A stretch of DNA of 64,000 nucleotides from JBKCUI01 sp052161625 (GCA_052161625.1 CP197412.1); one strand, 5' to 3'. Positions 9,685-20,732 are shown, numbered from the stretch's first letter. Program-made: numbers and translations. Notes: a model not told the origin generated them from the letters alone.

Positions 9685-10066
9685 CGATGCGTTACGGTTG
9701 TTGTGTTCCGTTTGTTTTGGGATGGGTGGCGTCCGACAGGCCTCGTCCTAGCATGTTGGAGTGGCGATCAACGAGCTTAACGGAGGGATGAAGAGTCGCC
9801 TACATGTCGGTTCTTCGCGTCGAGATAATTTTTGGCATGGGAAGCGGAGTGGCTGGGATGGGAAGGGAAATCAAGGGAGTCGGGAATGCCATCCCATCCC
9901 TTTAGGATTCTGTTTTACGCCGTTGCCAAAACGGGGATGAAAAGGAGTGAATATCGGTGAACTTTAATCCCCGTGGGTCGATCTAGACATACCTACTTGT
10001 TTGGAGCATGATGCCATGCGAGCAGGGATGTGATGGATCAATTGTTTTTTGTAAGGTTCCTCGTTT
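9685..10066. other. Intergenic region between divergent mnmE-like and MFS genes
   Basis: No gene seen in 382 bp. It contains a 9-bp inverted repeat (GGGATGGGA at 9855-9863 against TCCCATCCC at 9892-9900) with a 28-nt loop, followed by a short T-rich stretch. It could be a leader hairpin of the downstream gene or chance; no clear promoter was identified. Confidence 0.4.
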
Positions 10067-11623
10067 GTGACTCTCAGTTCGGCCTCAGCGGAGCGAACGC
10101 CTACCGCTATTTTCTTTTGTGCGACGACTTACTTTGTTCATTTTTTGTCATTGGGATTTAGTTCGTTCCCGCTACAAACGCATCTGAGAACGCAGCTAAG
10201 TCCTGCGACGGCGAGCGTGTTAGCGGGCCTGATTCCCATCGCGGCTTGCACGACTTACTTTCTTTTTCGCTTTGCGGAATCAAAAGGTTGGATGCACCAT
10301 CCTCAGCGCGCTTTATTTGTTGCCGCCATCGGAGTGGCGATGATGCAGGGGATGTTGGGTTACCGATTGGAGGCCATCGCCCAGGGGAGTGCTTTCTTTG
10401 GGCCGGCGATCGATGTGGCTCTCTGTTTGCTCCTACTCGGGGCAGCTCAATCCAGTGTGATGACGTTGCTCAATCATATCGGTGTCGCGACGATGGGCTC
10501 GCTTGCGTACACCGTGCGCGCGGCGGGATCGGCCGGTTACATGTTTGCCTTGATGGTGATGGGGGCGATTAGCGCCGAATGGTTTATTGTCGAGAAACAT
10601 CACTTGTACGTCGGCTCGGTGGTGAGCGCGATGCACTGTGGTTTGGCCGCGGCGGCTTGGTGGCTGGTGCCGGTTGTGGAAAAAGAGCCTGCCGCGCAAG
10701 GCAGCCCGGCGGTGCGGGCCACGACCTCGTCGGTTAGTTGGGAGTGGATCGGATTGCTGGCTCTCGTTTGGCTGGTCGCCATCTGCGAAATGTCGTACGG
10801 GTTGTATTCGCACGAGTTCTTGACCAAGACTTTTGGCGGCCTGGGGTACTTTGTCTTTGCGGGAGCGGTCGCGATCGAAATTGCCCTTTTGATGGCGATG
10901 CCGATGTTTCCTCGATTGAAGAGCAAGCTTCTCTTCGTCGGCCCGCTCGGGTGGATGATCTTGTTCGCGGGCTGCGTGACGGCGATGACCGGCATCCCTG
11001 CGTTGGGATGGTGCGGATTATTCCTAGCGTTGAATTGCCCGTTCCAAATCTCTGCGAACGAACATGCCCATCGCATGAAGCCGTCGGTGATGGGAGTGGC
11101 GTCGATGACGCTGGCCCAGTCGCTGGGCTACATCACCGCTGCAGGGCTAGCTTCGGGAATCGCCAAGTGGTCGGAAGGATTCTTCAGCGACGGAGGATGG
11201 AGTATTCCGGGAATGCCTGCTCCCCTGTGGGCAGCGGTATTCCTCTCAGCGGCTGCCGCGATGGCGCTAGCGCTTCGAAAACTCGCCCGCCAAGACGCGA
11301 CGCTCGATGTCCACGATTTTGGCCAAGCGAGCTGCGTGGCGGGGAGCGGGACTGTAGCGTGCGTTCAGGAATGCTCGGACGATTTCGAAGGCGACTTCCG
11401 GGCCGATCACGCGAGCGCCGATGCACAAGACGTTCATATCGTCGTGCTCGACCCCTTGGCGGGCCGAGTAAGTGTCATGGCAGAGGCTAGCGCGAATACC
11501 GGGGAATTTGTTGGCCGCTACACTTACACCGACCCCGGAGCCGCAAACCAAGATCCCGCGGTCGATCTCGCCAGCGATCATTTTGGTAGCGACCGCCTCG
11601 GCGAAGTCCGGGAAATCGCATGA
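10067..11623 (+). CDS. MFS-like transporter with a C-terminal extension antisense to rpiB
   Basis: Starts at GTG 10067, with TAAGG at 10052-10056 as a weak ribosome-binding site. Residues about 1-410 contain roughly 12 hydrophobic helices arranged as in major facilitator proteins (for example YFVHFLSLGFSSFPLQTHLR near the start and MTLAQSLGYITAAGLASGIA near the end). The last helix ends at about 11295. The remaining ~108 residues to the stop at 11623 are polar and lie antisense to rpiB, so they are probably read-through of a lost stop rather than a real domain. Substrate unknown. Confidence 0.7.
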   Translation: MTLSSASAERTPTAIFFCATTYFVHFLSLGFSSFPLQTHLRTQLSPATASVLAGLIPIAACTTYFLFRFAESKGWMHHPQRALFVAAIGVAMMQGMLGYRLEAIAQGSAFFGPAIDVALCLLLLGAAQSSVMTLLNHIGVATMGSLAYTVRAAGSAGYMFALMVMGAISAEWFIVEKHHLYVGSVVSAMHCGLAAAAWWLVPVVEKEPAAQGSPAVRATTSSVSWEWIGLLALVWLVAICEMSYGLYSHEFLTKTFGGLGYFVFAGAVAIEIALLMAMPMFPRLKSKLLFVGPLGWMILFAGCVTAMTGIPALGWCGLFLALNCPFQISANEHAHRMKPSVMGVASMTLAQSLGYITAAGLASGIAKWSEGFFSDGGWSIPGMPAPLWAAVFLSAAAAMALALRKLARQDATLDVHDFGQASCVAGSGTVACVQECSDDFEGDFRADHASADAQDVHIVVLDPLAGRVSVMAEASANTGEFVGRYTYTDPGAANQDPAVDLASDHFGSDRLGEVREIA

Positions 11624-11755
11624 ATCGGAGGAGTGGGTTCCGCAGTCGATGACCGACACGGCCATTCCCTCCAGCATCGTTCGCACTTCGTTTTTCATCG
11701 AAAAGCCAGCGTGATCACCTGCGATGGCGTAACGAAGGGTGGATGGTTGCCCCAT
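11267..11755 (-). CDS. rpiB: Ribose-5-phosphate isomerase B
   Basis: A 162-residue RpiB/LacAB-family protein interconverting ribose 5-phosphate and ribulose 5-phosphate in the pentose phosphate pathway. Visible motifs are the substrate-binding DHAG (residues 14-17), the catalytic Cys in LVCGSGVGVSVAAN (Cys71), and SLCHDTYSARQ plus DDMNVLCIGARV in the second half. Length is slightly above the usual ~150. Its last third overlaps the 3' end of the convergent MFS-like ORF by 357 bp. On protein evidence rpiB is the firmer of the two overlapping frames. Confidence 0.95.
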   Translation of the reverse strand: MGQPSTLRYAIAGDHAGFSMKNEVRTMLEGMAVSVIDCGTHSSDSCDFPDFAEAVATKMIAGEIDRGILVCGSGVGVSVAANKFPGIRASLCHDTYSARQGVEHDDMNVLCIGARVIGPEVAFEIVRAFLNARYSPAPRHAARLAKIVDIERRVLAGEFSKR

Positions 11756-12039
11756 GAGTATTCACTTGCTCCGTTTTCGACGAAGCAATCCGAGAGTCGC
11801 TGTTGCTGGGAAAAAGAAAGACTGATACACTCATCAGCCTTCGTGTTTTCTGATTTTTCCGGGTTTGCTTTGGGCAGGTCCGTCAGGAGACGAGTACTCT
11901 AACCCCGCCGCGTCGCAGTCCGTTTCAAAACTTTATCGCCAAGAAGGAATCCCGTAAATCGATCTTTTGTCGGTTGTAGTTTCTTTCCTATGCGTCTAGG
12001 TCGACTCCGATCGCGTGCCTATTCAGGACATCTCTACGC

Positions 12040-13833
12040 ATGGTCAACCGCACTCTTATCCGCTCTTTGGAAGACGAACTCTTAGAGCAGGAACTCGACA
12101 TGATGTTCGGCGATACCGCCGAAGAACTCATTCTCGATTCGCTCGAAGATGCCAACCGACAGTTCGACGTCAACCAAATCGTCGAAGGTAAAATCGTTGA
12201 AATCAACGATGAATTCGTCGTCGTCGACGTCGGGTTCAAGAGCGAAGGTGCTATCCATAAGAACGAGTGGGAAGAAGGGGAGCCACCACCGCAGATCGGT
12301 GACACGGTCAAGGTTCTGATCGAAGAAGTCGAAGATCAGCACACCGCTCCCGAAGATTCCCGAGCGATGATCAGCCTCAGCAAGAAGAAGGCTGAAAAGA
12401 TCATCCAGTGGGAAAAGATGATGGCCTCCGTGCAAGAGGGCCAAGTGGTCACCGGTACCGTCATTCGCAAGATCAAGGGTGGTTTGCTGGTCGACATCGG
12501 CGTCAATGTCTTCTTGCCAGCTAGCCAAGTCGACATTCGCCGCCCCAACGATATCGGCGATTACATCGGCCGAGTCGTGCAGTGCGAAGTCCTTAAGATC
12601 GACGAAACCCGTCGCAATATCGTTGTCAGCCGCCGATCCCTCATCGAGAAGCAACGCGAAGAAGATCGCGAACACCTCATGGCGGAACTCGAAGTCGGAC
12701 AGATCCGTAAGGGTATTGTCAAGAATATCGCCGACTTCGGCGCATTCGTCGACTTGGGCGGTATCGATGGTCTGCTCCACATCACCGACATGAGCTGGGA
12801 ACGCATCGGTCACCCAACCGAAATGGTGGCGATCGATCAAGAAATCGAAGTCAAGATTCTTCAAATCGACCGCGAAAAGCAAAAGATCGCTCTTGGTCTC
12901 AAGCAAAAGCAAAACAACCCTTGGACCAACATCGCCGACAAGTATCCAGTCGGTTCGACGGTCCCGGGCGAAGTTGTCAATGTCATGAGCTACGGTGCGT
13001 TCGTGAAACTCGAACCAGGCATCGAAGGCTTGGTGCACATCTCCGAAATGTCGTGGACCCGCCGCATCAACCATCCAAGCGAAATGGTCCAGATCGGCGA
13101 CAAGATCGACGTCAAGATCCTCGGGGTCGACGCACAAGGCCAACAGCTTTCTCTCGGTATCAAGCAAACCCAAAGCAATCCTTGGGATGTGGTTTTGGAA
13201 AAGTACCCAGAGAACGCGGAAGTCACCGGCAAGGTTCGCAACCTTACCAACTACGGTGCCTTTATCGAACTCGAAGAAGGAATCGATGGCTTGCTCCACG
13301 TTTCCGATATGTCCTGGACTCGCAAGATCAGCCATCCGAGCGAAGTTCTCACGAAGGGACAAGTGGTCAAGTGCCGTGTCCTCAGCGTCGACCAAGCTCG
13401 CCGCCGAATCGCGTTGGGACTCAAGCAACTCGACGACGATCCATGGAACACCACCATTCCTGCCAAGTACCAACCAGGACAGTTGGTGAGTGGCAAGGTA
13501 ACGAAGATCACCAACTTCGGTGTCTTCGTCGGATTGGAAGATTCCTTGGAAGGACTCCTTCACATCTCCGAATTGGCTGACCACAAAGTGGAAAACCCAG
13601 AGGATGTCGTGAAGGTTGGCGACGAGATCGAAGTGAAGGTTCTTCGCGTGGACAGCGACGAGCGAAAGATTGGCCTCTCTCGCAAACGCGTCGATTGGTC
13701 CGAAGAGCAAATGCAAGCCGAAGCGGAGAAAGAAGCTCAGCAAGCGGCGTCTGCTGCCAAGTCGGAGAAGCCAGCCGTTGAGCTCAAGGGTGGTCTCGGA
13801 AGCGATGGTCCTCTCATCGCTCCTCCAACCTAA
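12040..13833 (+). CDS. rpsA: 30S ribosomal protein S1
   Basis: A 597-residue protein with six S1 RNA-binding domains starting near residues 47, 134, 220, 304, 391 and 480. The last four carry the GAFV/GVFV-GLxHISEMSW type of motif (for example DFGAFVDLGGIDGLLHIT). An acidic helical N-terminus (residues 1-40, SLEDELLEQELDMMFGD) fits the ribosome-binding segment of bacterial S1. S1 holds mRNA on the 30S subunit during initiation. The C-terminus is a Lys/Ala/Glu-rich tail. The gene is monocistronic, with a 284-bp gap upstream to the divergent rpiB and a strong terminator downstream. Codon use is strongly biased (GTC, ATC, AAG), as expected for a highly expressed gene. Confidence 0.97.
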   Translation: MVNRTLIRSLEDELLEQELDMMFGDTAEELILDSLEDANRQFDVNQIVEGKIVEINDEFVVVDVGFKSEGAIHKNEWEEGEPPPQIGDTVKVLIEEVEDQHTAPEDSRAMISLSKKKAEKIIQWEKMMASVQEGQVVTGTVIRKIKGGLLVDIGVNVFLPASQVDIRRPNDIGDYIGRVVQCEVLKIDETRRNIVVSRRSLIEKQREEDREHLMAELEVGQIRKGIVKNIADFGAFVDLGGIDGLLHITDMSWERIGHPTEMVAIDQEIEVKILQIDREKQKIALGLKQKQNNPWTNIADKYPVGSTVPGEVVNVMSYGAFVKLEPGIEGLVHISEMSWTRRINHPSEMVQIGDKIDVKILGVDAQGQQLSLGIKQTQSNPWDVVLEKYPENAEVTGKVRNLTNYGAFIELEEGIDGLLHVSDMSWTRKISHPSEVLTKGQVVKCRVLSVDQARRRIALGLKQLDDDPWNTTIPAKYQPGQLVSGKVTKITNFGVFVGLEDSLEGLLHISELADHKVENPEDVVKVGDEIEVKVLRVDSDERKIGLSRKRVDWSEEQMQAEAEKEAQQAASAAKSEKPAVELKGGLGSDGPLIAPPT

Positions 13834-13878
13834 TCAGCCAATCCTATTGGCATCTAACGATTGCCAATCCGATCCAAC

Positions 13879-13909
13879 AAAGGCCTGGGAAAAACTCCCA
13901 GGCCTTTTT
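13879..13909 (+). terminator. Rho-independent terminator of rpsA
   Basis: The inverted repeat GGCCTGGGA (13882-13890) / TCCCAGGCC (13896-13904) has a 5-nt loop, is flanked by AAA on the left and is followed by TTTTT. It lies 46 bp after the rpsA stop, immediately before the 308-bp repeat array. Confidence 0.92.
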
Positions 13910-13922
13910 GTTTGGTATCGGT

Positions 13923-15251
13923 GCGGGAGGTTTCTCGCCACGGCGCCACGGCGCGGGCGGAAGCGAAGGAGCGGGATGTCTTACGTGATCCCCGTTGCGA
14001 GCTTTGCGCCTTCGCGAGCAACCTACTTCTCCCTTGTGGTTATTGGCCTAAGAAGGACTAACCGCGGAGATCGAGGAGAGGCGCGGAGGGTAGGCTCATG
14101 AAGACCAAAGAAACCAGAGGCCGGATAATCGATGCCGCGATGAAGGGTCATACACTGCTCGTCCCTCCCATCCCGTAGTTCCAACTGGACAGACGTTTAC
14201 GTTTGGAGATGTTGGCTAAAGGAGATTGGAGCGGGCTGTTTCTCGCCACGGCGCCACGGCACAGGTGGAAGCGAAGGAGCGGGATGTCTTACGTGATCCC
14301 CGTTGCGAGCTTTGCGCCTTCGCGAGCAACCTACTTCTCCCTTGTGGTTATTGGCCTAAGAAGGGCTAACCGCGGAGATCGAGGAGAGGCGCGGAGGGTA
14401 GACTCATGAATACCAAAGAAACCAGAGGCCGGATAATCGATGCCGCGATGAAGGGTCATACATTGCTCGTCCCTCCCATCCCGTAGTTCCGGCTGGACAG
14501 ACGATTACGTTTGGAGATGTTGGCTAAAGGAGATTGGAGCGGGAGGTTTCTCGCCACGGCGCCACGGCGCAGGCGGAAACGAAGGAGCGGGATGTCTTAC
14601 GTGATCCCCGTTGCGAGCTTAGCGCCTTCGCGAGCAACCTACTTCTCTCTTGTGGTTATTGGCTAAGAAGGGCTAACCGCGGAGATCGAGGAGAGGCGCG
14701 GAGGGTAGACTCATGAATACCAAAGAAACCAGAGGCCGGATAATCGATGCCGCGATGAAGGGTCATACATTGCTCGTCCCTCCCATCCCGTAGTTCCGGC
14801 TGGACAGACGATTACGTTTGGAGATGTTGGCTAAAGGAGATTGGAGCGGGAGGTTTCTCGCCACGGCGCCACGGCGCAGGCGGAAACGAAGGAGCGGGAT
14901 GTCTTACGTGATCCCCGTTGCGAGCTTAGCGCCTTCGCGAGCAACCTACTTCTCTCTTGTGGTTATTGGCCTAAGAAGGACTAACCGCGGAGATCGCGGA
15001 GAGGCGCGGAGGGTAGGCTCATGAAGACCAAAGAAATCAGAGGCCGGATAATCGATGCCGCGATGAAGGGGCATACACTGCTCGTCCCTCCCATCCCGTA
15101 GTTCCGGCTGGACAGACGATTACGTTTGGAGATGTTGGCTAAAGGAGATTGGAGCGGGAGGTTTCTCGCCACGGCGCCACGGCGCAGGCGGAAACGAAGG
15201 AGCGGAATGTCTTACGTGATCCCCCGTTGCGAGCTTTGCGCCTTGGCGCGA
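13923..15251. repeat. Tandem array of about 4.3 copies of a 308-bp direct repeat
   Basis: Copies start with GCGGG at 13923, 14231, 14539, 14846 and 15154, giving periods of 308, 308, 307 and 308 bp. The fifth copy stops matching at about 15251. Copies are nearly identical with scattered substitutions and one 1-bp deletion (near 14663). Each contains GC-rich short motifs such as CGCCACGGCGCCACGGCGC and CCGCGGAGATCG, and a 68-codon ORF that does not look like a real protein. The array fills the space between the convergent rpsA and cytochrome oxidase transcription units. No transposase or terminal inverted repeats are seen. Confidence 0.95.
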
Positions 15252-15276
15252 CACCTTCCTCGCCCCTCCCAATAAG

Positions 15277-15300
15277 GGGCACCACAAAGATAGGGTGCCC
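15277..15300 (-). terminator. Possible weak terminator of the respiratory operon
   Basis: A 7-bp inverted repeat GGGCACC (15277-15283) / GGTGCCC (15294-15300) with a 10-nt loop lies just beyond the coxD stop. On the minus strand it is followed only by CTTATT, so a T-tract is nearly absent. Placement is right but the signal is weak. Confidence 0.35.
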
Positions 15301-15310
15301 ACGATTCCAA

Positions 15311-15718
15311 CTACTCGCTGGTCTTGACCAAGGTCGATTTGGGGGTCGAGTTTTCCAAGATCTCGTTCTTCGGGTCCATGATCAGTCGCTCGTTGTATTG
15401 TTGAGAGTCCATGAGCGTGAACCCCAAGAACAACGCTACGAAAATCAAACTACTAAAAATCGCGATGGCATTGAGAGGCTTGTCCCAAACCAAGTGCATG
15501 AAGAACGCAATCACCAAACCCGCTTTGATCGTTGCGATGATCAACGAGAATACGATTTCCAAATCACCGAGGTCAAACTGCGCCTGGAAGACGGTCAAAA
15601 ACGTCAGACCCAACAACGCGAAAAACACGGCCAAAAGCATCCAAACCGGCATCGGGTGTGAAAATTCACCCTCTGCATGTCCATGGCCTGAATGAGTGTT
15701 GGAATGGGTATCTGCCAT
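15311..15718 (-). CDS. coxD: Cytochrome c oxidase subunit IV (caa3 type)
   Basis: A 135-residue protein, last gene of the oxidase cluster. It has a His-rich N-terminus, then three hydrophobic helices (about residues 26-44, 56-76 and 86-104). The helix-2 signature IIATIKAGLVIAFFMHL is typical of prokaryotic subunit IV (COX4_pro/CtaF). It stabilises the heme-copper oxidase core and has no cofactor. It follows coxC by 68 bp. Confidence 0.88.
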   Translation of the reverse strand: MADTHSNTHSGHGHAEGEFSHPMPVWMLLAVFFALLGLTFLTVFQAQFDLGDLEIVFSLIIATIKAGLVIAFFMHLVWDKPLNAIAIFSSLIFVALFLGFTLMDSQQYNERLIMDPKNEILENSTPKSTLVKTSE

Positions 15719-15786
15719 CGAAGGTCTCGTGATTGATTGCGTTTACTGGATTGCTTTAAAGAACGGAGATGGATTCAAAACCCTTG

Positions 15787-16914
15787 CTAGGTGATCAAAT
15801 ACAACAAGGGGAACAGGTAAATCCAAATAAAGTCGACCAAGTGCCAATAAAGGCCCACGTTGTCAACCGGTCCGTAATACTTCGAATGAAACTCTTCCCG
15901 CGCCGCTTTGACGATCAACCAAGAAATCACCAGCATTCCACCGATGATGTGGACTGCGTGTACACCTGTCATGCAGTAGTAGATGCTGAAGAACAATCCG
16001 GCCATACCTTGGTTGTTCACCGCAGCGTTGGGAATAGCCGACTCTTTGGGGTCCACAAACACGTCATGCAATGGGCTGGTTCCCGTGGAGACCAACGCCA
16101 CCGAACCATCGGTCGCTGGCGTTGCATTGGCTGCTACGGTCCCGGCCTCTGCGGTCGCCGATCCCTCCGTGGAATGATCCCCCTCGTGGCTCGAGTGTTC
16201 CGCATCGGAGTGATCACTATGACCTGCGTCCGCATGGGCCCCATGCGAATCACCATGGTGCTCACCACCTTCGATAAGCTGCCCCAGTTTGATCCCACCG
16301 AAGAAACACAATCCGGCTACCACCAATGGGCCGGCAACGCGCTGATGGAACTTGTTGGCCATCACCAAGGAATAGACGTAATACACCGCGAACAGAGCGG
16401 TAAGAATGGCAGGAACAATGCAAATGGGAGTGAGGAAATCATAATCCGAATGGTACCCATTCTCCATTTGTGCGACATACATCCGACCGGGCAACAATCC
16501 GAGTCCCCATTTGTGGGTGTACTCAACCGACTTCACTCCCAAAAAGATCGCTGCACATCCGAGCGTTGCTCCGAGCATGCCTACCAGCAACTTGTGCTGC
16601 TTCAACTGCGCGGCACGCACGGCCCAAGCCATCGTGAGGGAGCTAAACAAAAGCACCCCTGTGTTGATGGCTCCTAATTTTTCGTTCAAGAACGTACTGC
16701 AAAATTCGAAAACCTCCGGATTGCGATTGCGGTACAAAACGTACGCGCAAAACATCCCCGAAAAGAACAGAATTTCGGTGACCAGGAAGAGCCACATCCC
16801 GAGCTTCCCAGAATCGAACTGCTGTTCAGCATCGTCGAAGTGGTGGGCTAACCAAGAGGGATGGTCGTGATGCCCATGATCATGTCCATCCGTGTGTGCG
16901 GCTACTTCTGTCAT
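15787..16914 (-). CDS. coxC: Cytochrome c oxidase subunit III with a His/Asp-rich insertion
   Basis: 375 residues, longer than the usual 200-300. Seven-helix subunit III features include KLGMWLFLVTEILFFSGMF near residue 37 and, at the C-terminus, YYCMTGVHAVHIIGGM and GLYWHLVDFIWIYLFPLLYL. Between the last helices, residues about 215-290 form a hydrophilic insertion rich in His, Asp, Ser and Ala. This explains the extra length and might bind metal, though that is inference. It follows coxA by 50 bp. Confidence 0.92.
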   Translation of the reverse strand: MTEVAAHTDGHDHGHHDHPSWLAHHFDDAEQQFDSGKLGMWLFLVTEILFFSGMFCAYVLYRNRNPEVFEFCSTFLNEKLGAINTGVLLFSSLTMAWAVRAAQLKQHKLLVGMLGATLGCAAIFLGVKSVEYTHKWGLGLLPGRMYVAQMENGYHSDYDFLTPICIVPAILTALFAVYYVYSLVMANKFHQRVAGPLVVAGLCFFGGIKLGQLIEGGEHHGDSHGAHADAGHSDHSDAEHSSHEGDHSTEGSATAEAGTVAANATPATDGSVALVSTGTSPLHDVFVDPKESAIPNAAVNNQGMAGLFFSIYYCMTGVHAVHIIGGMLVISWLIVKAAREEFHSKYYGPVDNVGLYWHLVDFIWIYLFPLLYLIT

Positions 16915-16964
16915 GTTTTCGCTTATAGGATTTTTTCGAATGAAACGTCGTTCGGCTGCTTGGA

Positions 16965-18647
<1,683 letters not shown>

Positions 18648-18703
18648 GAATCTATATCCTTAAAAGTCTGTCAACTCGTTGTGTTCGGAGGTTGGGACTC
18701 AGC

Positions 18704-19690
18704 CTACTTGGCTGGTGTCCCGGCTGTTTCGAGCGATTGAATGAACGCGATCAGCGCGTCGATTTGCTCGTCCTTCAGCTGTCCTTTGTAGGAGGGCATC
18801 GCGGAGGCAGTTTCGTAACCTTTGCGATGGGCCGCTGCTGGATTCAAAATCGATTCGCGAACGTAGTTCTCATCAAACTTGACCTCGCGTCCATCGGCCA
18901 GGGGAACCTGCTTGCCCCACGAGCCATTGTAGCTTGGTCCCGGTCCCTTGGATCCCTCGTTTCCTGCGTAATGACAACCCTTGCAAGCCTTCCGTTCGTA
19001 GAGCCACTTTCCTCGCTCCACGATGTCTTCAGGCTCCTTGACCAGCTCGGCTAGCTTGGCCGCGTACTTCTCGTCGGACATCACTTCGACCTTCGTGATC
19101 ATGGTCGAGTGGTTGTCCCCGCAATACTCCGTGCAGAACAGGTCATAGATCCCCTCTTTGGTCGGGTGGAACCACATGTACTGGTACCGACCAGGAACCA
19201 CGTCCCGTTTCGCACGGAAAGCTGGGACGAAGAAGCTGTGCAACACATCCTTGGATTGCATCGTCAACTTGATGTCTTTTCCGACGGGTAAGTACAAAAC
19301 CGTGCTTTCAGCGCCGTTTTGCTTGTACTTGAACGACCAGTTCCATTTAACAGCCGTCACTGCGACATCGACCGTGTCGTCGGGCATCCGGGTCATGTCC
19401 AAAAACCCAATCATCCCTTCCCAGAAAATCCAAACGACGATAAACGTCGGGACGACTGTCCAAGTGATCTCAAGCGGGGTGTTGTGCAGGGCCTCTGGCG
19501 ACCCTTTGTAGCCCGGCCGCTGCCGAAATTTCACCATGAAATACAACATGGCAATCACGATCGGCACGAAGAACAAAATGCTGATCCAAAGAATCGCCAT
19601 GTACAAGAAATCTACTTGTTTGGCGAAAGTCGATGCAGCTGGCGGGAACCAAAAACCGGCTGCTTCATCGGCTAAAAATGTGAAGTTCAT
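18704..19690 (-). CDS. coxB: Cytochrome c oxidase subunit II fused to cytochrome c (caa3)
   Basis: 328 residues. Two N-terminal helices (about 28-52 and 72-95) precede the cupredoxin domain with the CuA site: His in VLHSFFVPAFRAKRD and the CTEYCGDNHSTM motif. A C-terminal cytochrome c domain has the heme site CKGCH and a candidate axial Met in AMPSYKG. This fusion defines a caa3-type oxidase, which takes electrons directly from a cytochrome c or complex III partner. The ACIII genes upstream fit that. Confidence 0.96.
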   Translation of the reverse strand: MNFTFLADEAAGFWFPPAASTFAKQVDFLYMAILWISILFFVPIVIAMLYFMVKFRQRPGYKGSPEALHNTPLEITWTVVPTFIVVWIFWEGMIGFLDMTRMPDDTVDVAVTAVKWNWSFKYKQNGAESTVLYLPVGKDIKLTMQSKDVLHSFFVPAFRAKRDVVPGRYQYMWFHPTKEGIYDLFCTEYCGDNHSTMITKVEVMSDEKYAAKLAELVKEPEDIVERGKWLYERKACKGCHYAGNEGSKGPGPSYNGSWGKQVPLADGREVKFDENYVRESILNPAAAHRKGYETASAMPSYKGQLKDEQIDALIAFIQSLETAGTPAK

Positions 19691-19832
19691 ACTACGCTTT
19701 GGGTCAAAAGGAACGGGCGCTTCGCGACGCCGGATCTCTAAAGTGTACTCAATGAGGAAAAAAACGACGCGTGACGAATTGTCACTCCCGCCGCCGTTTC
19801 CATCGTGTTATCCGCGTACCGATCGGGTTCGT

Positions 19833-20717
19833 TCACTCGCTTTGCCCGCCCGAAGCCCTGAACGGCTGGGGGTCGGCAAACCGACTTTGCTTCCGTTGAC
19901 GCGAAAGCCAAAATGGAACCAATCCGATCAAGCCAACGACTACGAAGCCCCCCGCTGTAACCGAGAGGAGTATCCTAGCGCTGGCGGAATATCTGTTTTC
20001 ATTCGCATCGTAGTGACTGCACCACAATACGAAACGTTCAAAACTGCTTCCAATCTTTCCTTCCCCCGCTTCGATCAACGCCATGCGAAGGGTTTCCCCT
20101 CGAATGAAGCCGACTTCGTAAAGGTACCGCGTGATCCGTCCCTGAGGAGAGAGGAATATTGCAGCTGCGGAATGATTGAATTGCTTGTTCTTTGCGTCGT
20201 AGGTGTACCGGAACCCGACGGAGTCGGCCAACTGAACGATGTTGGCCTCGGTGCCCGTCAGAAAAAACCAACCCTCCGGAGAGTGATGGTCCTCTAAATC
20301 CTCTACATACTTGACGCGTGTACTGGCCGCCTTTTGGATCGACTCGCTGGGGTCAATGCTGAGCGAGACCATTTTAAAGTCCTCGCCCAACTTGATGCCG
20401 CTCACATCGTTGACTCCCTGAATCATTCCATTGAGCTGAGCAATGCAAAGTCCAGGGCAGTTGCTGTAATTGAGCGTCAGCAAAATCGGCTTCTTGTCTT
20501 CCAACAACTTCCGAAACGTAACCGTCGCCCCTCGGTGGTCCGCGAACGTCAAATCGAGAGGAATCTCCCCATCCAACTTTTCATCCACTCCGACGCCGAT
20601 GAGGTTCCTTGGAATCTCGTCGCGGAAGTCCCCCCATACATTACCGGCGCAGCATGCAATCAGCATCCAAGATGCAACTGCAAGGCTTCGGAGATGGTTT
20701 GAGAGGCTCACTATCAA
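19833..20717 (-). CDS. SCO1/SenC-family copper chaperone
   Basis: A 294-residue thioredoxin-fold protein that helps assemble the CuA centre of oxidase subunit II. It has the copper-binding CPGLC (CxxxC) motif after LTLNYSN and a conserved distal His in KQFNHSAAAIFLSP. An N-terminal signal/anchor is followed by the periplasmic domain, and a C-terminal membrane helix (about 250-275) is present. The start is TTG 20717 or GTG 20711; neither has a clear ribosome-binding site. It sits between the ACIII genes and coxB, consistent with an assembly role. Confidence 0.9.
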   Translation of the reverse strand: MIVSLSNHLRSLAVASWMLIACCAGNVWGDFRDEIPRNLIGVGVDEKLDGEIPLDLTFADHRGATVTFRKLLEDKKPILLTLNYSNCPGLCIAQLNGMIQGVNDVSGIKLGEDFKMVSLSIDPSESIQKAASTRVKYVEDLEDHHSPEGWFFLTGTEANIVQLADSVGFRYTYDAKNKQFNHSAAAIFLSPQGRITRYLYEVGFIRGETLRMALIEAGEGKIGSSFERFVLWCSHYDANENRYSASARILLSVTAGGFVVVGLIGLVPFWLSRQRKQSRFADPQPFRASGGQSE

Positions 20718-20732
20718 GGTTCTTCACCCGTC

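Noticed and set aside
9855..9900. Inverted repeat as a terminator or riboswitch
   Set aside because: The loop is long, no gene ends just upstream on the plus strand, and no known riboswitch core was recognised; listed only as an intergenic feature.
12082..13743. A 553-codon minus-strand ORF inside rpsA
   Set aside because: It lies antisense to the repeated, strongly codon-biased S1 domains. Its sequence is a low-complexity Asp/Leu/Phe mirror of them with no family features.
14203..15024. Repeated ~60-68 codon ORFs in the 308-bp array
   Set aside because: They recur only because the DNA repeats. Composition is Arg-rich and unstructured, copies are broken by indels, and there is no consistent ribosome-binding site.
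13923..15251. 308-bp repeats as insertion sequences or an integron
   Set aside because: No transposase or integrase, no terminal inverted repeats and no target duplications seen.
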